From an uncultured Alphaproteobacteria bacterium (GTDB lineage Bacteria > Pseudomonadota > Alphaproteobacteria > RF32 > CAG-239), in NCBI GenBank assembly GCA_944392315.1, contig CALXWH010000010.1, forward strand, positions 1 to 49,685: a DNA stretch of 49,685 bases, given 5' to 3'. The notes under the pieces were generated by a model. That model searched no databases, was not told where the DNA came from, and was given only the letters and a program-made list of their open reading frames with translations. The translations under genes were made by a program, and so were the position numbers. Shown piece by piece: positions 16,892 to 25,120 of the stretch. Each line of letters starts with the position of its first letter. The stretch's first letter is position 1.

Positions 16892-18841
16892 ATGATGAAA
16901 AGAACGAACATATTATCTGTAATATTAGCAACTCTCGGGGTGCTAGTAGCATCAGCGCAGGCTCAAGTAACAAAAGATAATCTGGATCAAAATGCAGATC
17001 AAAGTCAAGGAAACTACGCCGCAACCAATTTGAATTATTTAGGTGGAGTAGGCTCATTAGGCATGATGCAAAGCGCGTGGAAAGATCCTCTGCAACACAT
17101 GGGCGAAGGTCAAACACGTCCTGGATATACAAAATATTATTGGACGCCGGAATTGGTATTGCCGGTTAGAGTTAGAGAGGGGATGTATACATTGATAAAT
17201 TTCCCAAATTGGGAAGTAATAGAAAATGTATATATAGGCGATGGGCAATCATTTAATGCAGAAATTCAAGGGCCGTCTAGCTTAATGGTCTATCCAGATT
17301 CTTCACAGTTTGTTGGTGTAGATACGAACATGATTGTTTTCGGTCGCTCAGGAAATAAGTATGTTTTTTATGTTCAAAGTGAAACTGTGAACACGGATAG
17401 AATTACAAATGCCATAATAGATATTGAGGTTGTAAAAAAACGCCAAAATGCCACAGGTTCAGCAGCTATTGGCGGTGGAAGTGGTGGTGGGCATATCAAT
17501 GCCAACACATATGGTCAAAATGGTAGTAGTGCCGACGCAACTTTTACCAGAGATTTACAAAAAGAAGACTGGATAGAAAAAATTCCGGTAGATCCGACGC
17601 AGTTTCGTTTTGACATAGAAGTATATGTTCCAAATCCTGATGACATTGTTATAGCTCCAGAACGTGTTTGGAGAGATAATATTTTCACGTATATTGATTT
17701 AGGAGATAAAGCGCTGACAGCAAATCAACGGCCGATTGTCACCTTGATTGTAGAACGTTCAGAAACACCGGTTGGTTTCAGAACAGCAGGCCCAAATAAC
17801 CGTCTCATTATTGTAGAAGGCATGGGTGACATGGTTTTGCGTAGCGGAAAAAGAATAGTCTGCTTAAAATTAAGACGTGCGGATTCGGATGGATTAGAAA
17901 ATACAGTTTATGCAAAGACAAACGAGTGGGATTTGCAAGCGCAACGCTATCAAAATCAGTCTTCAACAAGTACCAGCGAAACATCTGAAAACTACGAAGA
18001 TGTTTATGGAAAAGAAACTCCGAATAATAATAAAAAGGATTCTTTCTTTGGAATAAGCTCATTCTTTGGCTCATCAGATGACAATACATCAAAAGAAGAA
18101 AACAATAGCGGTATGAGCTATGAAGATATGATTAGCGGTAAAAAGGATGTGTCTTCATCAGCCGAAACAAATACGCCGACTAAAGAAAATCAGCTTAAAG
18201 GCGGAGAAGAAACAAATGCAGATAAAAATGCACTGATAAATTCAATTCCTAAAGCGAAGACGTTTGTAGCTACTCCAAACGCTGTTCAAAGTGTACCTGA
18301 ATTAACAGGGCAATATGATATCAAGGCAAATGGTGCAGAGTTAGTAACGCCACAATATGATGGTAAAAAAGACGATACGATAACTTACCAAAAGGACGAG
18401 CAACAGGGCAACCAAGCTTCAAAAGTAGCTCCTAAACTTGGTAGTTCTAACAATAACTCAAGTCCTGTTTTGATTACACCCAAGGATGAGAATTTAGCCA
18501 AACAAAATTCCTTAGTTTCTGCAGAAACGGAAGCTCTGTTAAAAGAGTTTAGAGATGGAAAAGTCTTTGCCAATACAGATGAGAGTAACATTTCCATAGA
18601 ATTAGGGATAGATGAAGACGTAAATAATCTGGAAAAATTATGGAATGATATTTCCAAAAATTACTCTGCAACTTTAGGTAAATATCAACCATTTTATTCT
18701 GTAGATACACCGGCAGATGGACAAGGAAAAGAGGTGTTCCATCTACGAGTAGGGCCTGTAAAGTCTCTGGAAGAAGGAGATAATATATGCAGTCAATTAG
18801 GACGTAATGGAATATTTTGTAGTGTGGTCAGAATACAATGA
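16892..18841 (+). CDS. virB9: VirB9 with a C-terminal SPOR domain
   Basis: VirB9 forms the periplasmic and outer-membrane ring with VirB7 and VirB10. This 649 aa protein is more than twice the usual 270-300 aa. A signal peptide ends AQA/Q near residue 25. The N-terminal beta domain spans about 80-185. The C-terminal VirB9 domain spans about 250-330 and opens with PERVWRDNIFTYIDL, the typical P-x-x-V-x-D-x-x-F-T-Y motif. A low-complexity Ser/Asn/Lys linker (about 330-565) follows. Residues 567-649 look like a SPOR domain: an aromatic W near 588, then HLRVGPVKSLEEGDNIC and an ending FCSVVRI, matching the R-V-G-P and C-x-V-V pattern. SPOR domains bind denuded peptidoglycan, often at division sites. 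The stop overlaps the next start as ATGA. The start is ATG 16892 or 16895. Confidence 0.9.
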   Translation: MMKRTNILSVILATLGVLVASAQAQVTKDNLDQNADQSQGNYAATNLNYLGGVGSLGMMQSAWKDPLQHMGEGQTRPGYTKYYWTPELVLPVRVREGMYTLINFPNWEVIENVYIGDGQSFNAEIQGPSSLMVYPDSSQFVGVDTNMIVFGRSGNKYVFYVQSETVNTDRITNAIIDIEVVKKRQNATGSAAIGGGSGGGHINANTYGQNGSSADATFTRDLQKEDWIEKIPVDPTQFRFDIEVYVPNPDDIVIAPERVWRDNIFTYIDLGDKALTANQRPIVTLIVERSETPVGFRTAGPNNRLIIVEGMGDMVLRSGKRIVCLKLRRADSDGLENTVYAKTNEWDLQAQRYQNQSSTSTSETSENYEDVYGKETPNNNKKDSFFGISSFFGSSDDNTSKEENNSGMSYEDMISGKKDVSSSAETNTPTKENQLKGGEETNADKNALINSIPKAKTFVATPNAVQSVPELTGQYDIKANGAELVTPQYDGKKDDTITYQKDEQQGNQASKVAPKLGSSNNNSSPVLITPKDENLAKQNSLVSAETEALLKEFRDGKVFANTDESNISIELGIDEDVNNLEKLWNDISKNYSATLGKYQPFYSVDTPADGQGKEVFHLRVGPVKSLEEGDNICSQLGRNGIFCSVVRIQ

Positions 18842-21800
18842 GCGAGAATACTCGGTTTGAAGAATATGAAAGAAAAACCCGTAAGATAATTTTCATCATA
18901 GGGATTATCGCATTCTGTTTCTTTTTGTTCGGATTATTAGTCATATCATCCGATACCGAGGTCTACAATCCGGAGGAAGCAACCCCAGATTTTGTGGAAA
19001 ATCAGAACATATTGCCTGAAATAACAACAGATACAGGGCCAATATTTGTTGATACGGAAGCAACAACCGGAGAAAGTAAAAATAAGCCAATAAAAATTAC
19101 ACCAGCACAGATAAATATGAATAAATTTATCTTAGGAGTAGACACACTAAACCAAAGCGTTTTGACAATAGGAACAGATGGCAGCGAGAGCATCCACATA
19201 GAAAAAGTAGAACTGGTTGAAGAAACAGAAGATGGATTTGAATTCCGAGACAAATGCAGAAATAGAGATTTGCGCGGTGATGAAACCTGTAATATCTTAA
19301 TAAGCTGGGAACCGCATCAAGCAGGAAATGTGCAGAATAATTTTAAGATAATTTGGTACGAAACACGTTTAGATAAATCAAGTGCAAAATCAGAAGAAGT
19401 CAGTATAAAGGGGAGCGCTGTTTATCCTGAAGATAATCAGTTACTCTGTCCGCCGGGAAGTGGTTGTGCAATAGGTGATGGTAGCAGCATTGGTGCACAT
19501 CGCTTGGCAATTGGGCCTAATGGGGAAATAATAGGATATATTGACGAAGCAGGCAATGTGCACGATAAGGATGGAAATATTATTGGACGTGTCAACGAAG
19601 ACGGTTTGATAGTTGATTCTGATGGCAATATTATAGGCGTTGCACAAAATATGAAGTTGGCTTACGACAAAAATGGCAATATAATTGGGTACGTCAAAAC
19701 AGACGGTACAGTAGTTGATTTACAAGGGGAAGTAATTGGCAAAGCACTTCCTGACGGTACTATTGTCAACAGTAAGGGAGAAATCATCGGTAAAGCCGTT
19801 GAAGCAGGATTCGTATATGATAAAAACGGTAAAATTATCGGCCGAGTACTTCCGGACGGAACAGTTGTAGATATAAATGATCCAAAGAAAATCATTGGGC
19901 GATTAAATGAGAATGGTGAAGTTGTTGATGAAAACGGTAATGTCATAGGCAAAGTAACTTCATCAGGTAATATTGTTGTTGACGAAAATGGTAACGTGTT
20001 GGGTGTTGTTATGCCCGACAATAGTGTTGTAGATCAAGATGGTAATATTGTTGGATATGTTGATGAAAATGGTAATGTATACAAACTGGCGAAAGAAAAA
20101 ATAGGGAGCAACGGAGAGAGCCGAAAAATCGTGTATGATAAAGATGGTAAAGCTATCGGCTACATAGACGAAAACGGAAAAGTTGTTAAATTTGCAAAAG
20201 ACGGAGATAAACCTGAAATAATAGGGAAAGTCGGTGTAAGCCGAAGATTAGCATATGATAAAGATGGTAATGTAATCGGTTATGTTGATAAAGATGGTAC
20301 CGTAAAAGATTTCAAAGGGAATATTATAGGGAAAGTGGATAAGGACGGCAATATCGTTGATAAAAATGGTAAGATAATCGGCAAAGCCGGCGCATATAGC
20401 AAATTAGCCTTGGACAAAGATGGAAAAGTTATTGGTTATATAGACGAACAAGGTCGTGTATTTGATCACAATGGAAAACATATTGGTAATGTAGATGAAA
20501 ATGGCAATATAATCAGTACGCAAACCAACAACACCTCCGGAGATAAAAAACGAATAGCCTTAGGTAAAGATGGTAAACCAATTGGCTACATAGACGACGA
20601 TGGCAATGTTATAGATTTTGAAGGAAATGTTATTGGTAAAGTTAATGATAAAGGAGAGATTATTGGTAAAAATGGCCAAAAAATCGGAACAGCCGGAGGG
20701 TATGGAACAGTTGCCTTTGATAAAAACGGAAAAGTCATTGGTTTTGTGGATGAAAAGGGGCGTGTCATCGGCAAAGATGGAAAATTACTGGGATATGTAG
20801 ACGAGAAAGGCCAGATTATAGGAACAACCGGAGAAATAATCGGAAAAGCCGGAACATCAAGAGAAATAGCCTATAATAAAAATGGAAAATTTATCGGTTA
20901 TGTAGACACAGACGGTACAGTAAAAGGCTGCGGTGGTACAATTATCGGCAAAAAAGATGCCTCGGGAAACGTTATTGATAAAAATGGCAAAATAATTGGT
21001 AAAGTTGGAGGGATAAAAGAGCTGGCCTTTAATACAGAAGGTGTGTTTATCGGTTACATAGATGAAAAGAAACGCGTTATAGACTGCGATGGAAAGATAA
21101 TTGGTGTGGTAGATAAAAATGGCAATATTATAGCATCCAGCGGAGAAAACTTAGGAACAGCCGGAAACTTTAAGCGATTAGCCTATGACAAAAACGGAAA
21201 AGTAATCGGTTATGTAACACCAGATGGTACGGTAAAAGATTTTAAGGGCAATTTAATCGGTCGTATGACAGAGGACGGTACGATTCTTGATAAAAATGGC
21301 CGTGTCATAGGTAAAGCCGGTGACTACAAACAAGTGGCTACAGACAAAAACGGAAATATCATTGGATATGTTGACGAAAATGGTCGTGTTGTTGATGAAA
21401 ATGGTAAGTTAATAGGCTTTATAGATAGTGAAGGTAATGTAATTAAAGCCGGAACAACAGTAATCGGAAGAACTTGTATTAAAAAGAAAATTATAAAAGA
21501 TAAAAAAGGAAACATCATAGGATATCTAGATAAAAATGATGTTGTAAAAAATTTTAGCAATAAGGTGCTTGGAACAAACAAAAAAGGAGATGTTGTTGAT
21601 AGTAAGGAATTATTGATAGGTACTGTCGGAGACTTTTTAAATGTAGTCCAAAAAGAAGAGGGCAATATTATAGGCTACTTGGATACAAAAAACTATGTTA
21701 GAGGTGATGAAAATAAAGTCATAGGAATTGTAGACATAAAGGGGGATGTTTTAGCAGCAAAAGAAAATATCATTGGAAAATTGGATGCAGACAAAAAAAC

Positions 21801-24800
21801 ACTGAAAGACAACGGAAATAACGTTATTGGTTATATGAAAGAAAATAATTTTGCATTCAGCACTGATAACAAGTTAATTGGCTATGTAACAGAGGACAAT
21901 GAAGTAAAAGCAGTGGGAGAAGTTATCTGTACGGCTTGTAAAAGTGTTAGATTGGCATACGACAAAGATGGTAACATAATCGGCTATGTTGATGAAAATG
22001 GCAATGTTATAGATGAAAAAGGCAATATCATAGGCAAGGTAGATGAAAAAGGTAATGTTTTAGATAAAAATGGTAAAATAATAGGAAAAGTCGGTGAAGC
22101 TAAAAATTTGGCCTATGATAAAGATGGAAAAGTTATAGGCTTTGTAGACAAAGACGGAACGGTAAGAGATTTCAAAGGAAACGTAATTGGATATGTTGAT
22201 GAAAACGGTAATATTCTTAAGAATACGAATGAAGTCATAGGCAGTGTTGGAAAAAATGGTAAATTAGCCTACGACAAAGATGGTAATGTGATAGGTTATG
22301 TTGATAAAGATGGTAATGTCTATGATTTTAAAGGAAATTTAATAGGAAAAGCAACCAAAGATGGCAAGATAATAGATCAATATGGACGAGAAATAGGAAA
22401 AGTAGGTGATACAAAAACATTAGCCTTGGATAAAGATGGTAATGTGATAGGCTACGTTGGAGAAGATGGGAAAGTTTATGGTGAAAATGGCGAGCTCATA
22501 GGCTTCCTTGATGAAGATGGCAATGTAATAGGTGTCACCGGAGAAGTATTGGGTAAAGCGGATATTAATCGCCAATTAGCGTATGACAAAGATGGCAATG
22601 TAATAGGCTACATAGACGAAGATGGAACTGTCCGCGATTTTAATGGCAAACTTTTGGGCTATTTAGGAGAAGACGGCAGTATCAATGATATAAATGGAAA
22701 TATTATTGGCAAAGCAGGTGATTTTGCAAAAGTTGTTCTAGACAAAGATGGCAATGTAATTGGTTATGTAGACGAACAAGGAAAAGTAATTGGTAATGAT
22801 GGAAAAATCATCGGTTTTGTTGGAGAAGATGGTAATGTATATGGAAGCAATGGAGAAGTTATAGGCAGATTAGCCGAAAAAGGCGAAGGAAATCTCAAAG
22901 TTATCACGAGAAAAGCTGTGCTTGATAAAGATGGCAATGTAATAGGGTATGTGGATGAAAACGGCATAGCACGAGATTTTAACGGAAATATTTTGGGAAC
23001 ACTTCAAGAAGATGGAAGCATAAAAGATAGTAAAGGAAATATCATAGGACGCGTTGGAAATAACATTGACTTAACCGTTGACGAAAATGGTAAGGTTATT
23101 GGTCGCGTCGGGGATTATTCAAACCTAGCTGTAGACGACGAAGGAAACGTTATAGGGTACATAGGTGATGATGGAAAAGTCTATGATGCAAATGGTATAG
23201 TCATCGGGTACATTGATGAAAATGGTAACGTCATAAGTTCGCGAGGAATAAGAATAGGAACGGTTGTCAAAAAAGATATGATAGCCATATCTCCGGCGGG
23301 ATATAGCTTGGGAATTATTAACAATCGGGGAGAAGTTGTTAATAGCAAGGAAGAGGTTATCGGAAAAATATTGCCAAGCTCATTAATCAAGGCTACGGAA
23401 GGAGATCAAATAATAGGTAAAACTGTTATAGGTGGAATGGCTATAGGTTGGGGCTGTCAACATTATGGCTACGTAGATAGAGACGCCAGAGTTAAAAAAG
23501 ACGGAAAAGATACCGGATACAAAATGCTGTTTGACAGAAGCATTGTAGACAAAGATGGCAATTATGTAGGAGATGTAGCAAAAGTCGGAACAGTCCGAGA
23601 TGATAAGTGTAATGTCATCGGAAAAGCAGAGTATGATGGATTCGTAAGAAATGATAAAGGGGAATATGTTGGCTGTGTAAATCCAGATGGTGGGGTGCTC
23701 AATCAAGATGGAAAACTAATAGGTAAAGTTTTTGAACCAGGATATGCTTTATACTATAGCGGTGAAATGATGGGAATAGTTAATCAAAATGGCACAATAA
23801 CATCAGGAACGCAAGCAATTGGTTGCACAAATTTTGATGGAGAAGTATTAAATAAAGACGGTTTTGTCATTGGACAAGTAATGGATAAAACACAAGCATT
23901 TGATACTAATGGTAATTTTGTAAATAACTTATCAGCCTTTAGGTATGATACCACAGAAATTATACCTAATACCAAAATTTTATTTAATAAATTTTTAGTT
24001 AATCCGAAATTAGAAATAAAAGGAATTATATTGCCTGAACGAAATGTTGTAATGAACTCGGATGGAGAGGTTATAGGGCATTTATTTGCAGATGGCTATG
24101 TTTACAATCAAAAGGGCATAGCTATAGATAAAATAGCATATGAAGGACGTTCATTCTATTCCCAAAAAGCCGGAAGATTACTAGAAACAGGTAAGGTTGT
24201 AGATTTCAATGGAAACTATGTAGGTATTGCAAATGCAGCAGGCAAAGTGATAGATGTCTTGGGCACAGAACTAGGCTATATAGACGGCAAGGGTAGAATG
24301 TTTGATAAAAAAGGCGAGTACAAAGGCGGATTGGTAAGAACAGGCGTCGGAATAGGATATGATGGTTCATATCTGGGGTATGTAAGTAAAAGCGGAAAAG
24401 TTATAGATGTAGATGGAAATGTTAGCGGTAGTGTTAGCTCAGAGGGACATATTTTAGATGCAAACAAACAAATAGTTGGAGAAGTTATAACAGAAGATTT
24501 GACAATAGATATTCAAGGTAAAATAAGAGGATATATAAATGCTCTAGGTGATATTATTGACGAAGAAGGAAACATTGTAACAACCATACTGCCAGGAGGA
24601 ACCTCTAATAAAAATTACAATGTAATAAAAAGAGGAGTTGTTTTAACATATTCGGGAGGTGTACTTGGGCAAGTCGTTGCAGATGGAACTGTGATTTCCA
24701 CCAATAATACCAAAATTGGTCACATCCTAAATTCAGGACAAGCTGTTAATGACAAGGGGATATTGATAGGAGAAATTGTTGAGGGAGACATTGTAATTGA

Positions 24801-25119
24801 CGAAAAGGACCAAGTTGTAGGCTTTGTAAATGCAGAAGGAAAAGTGCTAGATAAGAATAAATCAGTAATAGGGAGAACCATATCATCAAATTTAATTGTA
24901 GATAACAATGGAAAAATATTGGGACATAGTTATAAAATTGGTGCTAATATATTAGGAAATGACGGAAAGTTTTTGGGAAGGCTGTCGTCTGATGGAACAA
25001 TATTCAGCCTTACGAATGGAAAGATTGGATATTTAAAGAGCAATGGATCATATGTAAATATCCGAAATCAAGTTTCCGGCTATGTATTAGATGAAGTTGC
25101 GCAAAACCGGAGGAACTGA
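18838..25119 (+). CDS. Giant membrane-anchored repeat protein, probable N-terminal half of a split VirB10
   Basis: This 2093 aa protein has a short cytoplasmic N-terminus and one membrane helix (about residues 17-38), the topology of VirB10, TrbI and DotG. A linker leads to an Ig-like domain at about 82-200, resembling the ASPM/SPD-2/Hydin type with a C-x-x-x-x-x-L-x-G-D-x-x-C-x-I pattern. From about 218 to 2085 there is one continuous array of a 17-residue repeat of the form D-x-[DN]-G-x-[IV]-I-G-x-[IV]-D. VirB10 is the envelope-spanning scaffold. The channel domain is missing here but present in the next gene, which starts two bases after this one ends. The repeat, the ATGA overlap with virB9 and the position before virB11 support a split VirB10 or DotG-like scaffold. 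The repeat itself is not one I can assign to a known T4SS family. Confidence 0.75.
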   Translation: MSENTRFEEYERKTRKIIFIIGIIAFCFFLFGLLVISSDTEVYNPEEATPDFVENQNILPEITTDTGPIFVDTEATTGESKNKPIKITPAQINMNKFILGVDTLNQSVLTIGTDGSESIHIEKVELVEETEDGFEFRDKCRNRDLRGDETCNILISWEPHQAGNVQNNFKIIWYETRLDKSSAKSEEVSIKGSAVYPEDNQLLCPPGSGCAIGDGSSIGAHRLAIGPNGEIIGYIDEAGNVHDKDGNIIGRVNEDGLIVDSDGNIIGVAQNMKLAYDKNGNIIGYVKTDGTVVDLQGEVIGKALPDGTIVNSKGEIIGKAVEAGFVYDKNGKIIGRVLPDGTVVDINDPKKIIGRLNENGEVVDENGNVIGKVTSSGNIVVDENGNVLGVVMPDNSVVDQDGNIVGYVDENGNVYKLAKEKIGSNGESRKIVYDKDGKAIGYIDENGKVVKFAKDGDKPEIIGKVGVSRRLAYDKDGNVIGYVDKDGTVKDFKGNIIGKVDKDGNIVDKNGKIIGKAGAYSKLALDKDGKVIGYIDEQGRVFDHNGKHIGNVDENGNIISTQTNNTSGDKKRIALGKDGKPIGYIDDDGNVIDFEGNVIGKVNDKGEIIGKNGQKIGTAGGYGTVAFDKNGKVIGFVDEKGRVIGKDGKLLGYVDEKGQIIGTTGEIIGKAGTSREIAYNKNGKFIGYVDTDGTVKGCGGTIIGKKDASGNVIDKNGKIIGKVGGIKELAFNTEGVFIGYIDEKKRVIDCDGKIIGVVDKNGNIIASSGENLGTAGNFKRLAYDKNGKVIGYVTPDGTVKDFKGNLIGRMTEDGTILDKNGRVIGKAGDYKQVATDKNGNIIGYVDENGRVVDENGKLIGFIDSEGNVIKAGTTVIGRTCIKKKIIKDKKGNIIGYLDKNDVVKNFSNKVLGTNKKGDVVDSKELLIGTVGDFLNVVQKEEGNIIGYLDTKNYVRGDENKVIGIVDIKGDVLAAKENIIGKLDADKKTLKDNGNNVIGYMKENNFAFSTDNKLIGYVTEDNEVKAVGEVICTACKSVRLAYDKDGNIIGYVDENGNVIDEKGNIIGKVDEKGNVLDKNGKIIGKVGEAKNLAYDKDGKVIGFVDKDGTVRDFKGNVIGYVDENGNILKNTNEVIGSVGKNGKLAYDKDGNVIGYVDKDGNVYDFKGNLIGKATKDGKIIDQYGREIGKVGDTKTLALDKDGNVIGYVGEDGKVYGENGELIGFLDEDGNVIGVTGEVLGKADINRQLAYDKDGNVIGYIDEDGTVRDFNGKLLGYLGEDGSINDINGNIIGKAGDFAKVVLDKDGNVIGYVDEQGKVIGNDGKIIGFVGEDGNVYGSNGEVIGRLAEKGEGNLKVITRKAVLDKDGNVIGYVDENGIARDFNGNILGTLQEDGSIKDSKGNIIGRVGNNIDLTVDENGKVIGRVGDYSNLAVDDEGNVIGYIGDDGKVYDANGIVIGYIDENGNVISSRGIRIGTVVKKDMIAISPAGYSLGIINNRGEVVNSKEEVIGKILPSSLIKATEGDQIIGKTVIGGMAIGWGCQHYGYVDRDARVKKDGKDTGYKMLFDRSIVDKDGNYVGDVAKVGTVRDDKCNVIGKAEYDGFVRNDKGEYVGCVNPDGGVLNQDGKLIGKVFEPGYALYYSGEMMGIVNQNGTITSGTQAIGCTNFDGEVLNKDGFVIGQVMDKTQAFDTNGNFVNNLSAFRYDTTEIIPNTKILFNKFLVNPKLEIKGIILPERNVVMNSDGEVIGHLFADGYVYNQKGIAIDKIAYEGRSFYSQKAGRLLETGKVVDFNGNYVGIANAAGKVIDVLGTELGYIDGKGRMFDKKGEYKGGLVRTGVGIGYDGSYLGYVSKSGKVIDVDGNVSGSVSSEGHILDANKQIVGEVITEDLTIDIQGKIRGYINALGDIIDEEGNIVTTILPGGTSNKNYNVIKRGVVLTYSGGVLGQVVADGTVISTNNTKIGHILNSGQAVNDKGILIGEIVEGDIVIDEKDQVVGFVNAEGKVLDKNKSVIGRTISSNLIVDNNGKILGHSYKIGANILGNDGKFLGRLSSDGTIFSLTNGKIGYLKSNGSYVNIRNQVSGYVLDEVAQNRRN
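19483..25080 (+). repeat. Array of about 105-110 coding repeats of 17 residues (51 bases)
   Basis: The repeat unit is built around I-G followed by a turn D-x-[DN]-G. Three units form a higher-order repeat of about 52 residues (156 bases). It shows as the phrase L-A-[YFL]-D-K-[DN]-G-x-x-I-G-[YF] recurring at about 20250, 20404, 20560, 20865, 21020, 21178 and 21333, and again about 21950-22575. Units are most alike in the middle (about 20.2-23.2 kb) and diverge towards both ends. Copies differ mostly at third codon positions (GAT/GAC, GGT/GGC/GGA), so the conservation is clearer in protein than in DNA. The unit number is estimated from the length and period. Confidence 0.9.
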
Positions 25120-25120
25120 G

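Noticed and set aside
19483..25080. CRISPR-like or satellite repeat array
   Set aside because: The repeats are in frame, have no spacers, and vary mostly at third codon positions; they are coding.
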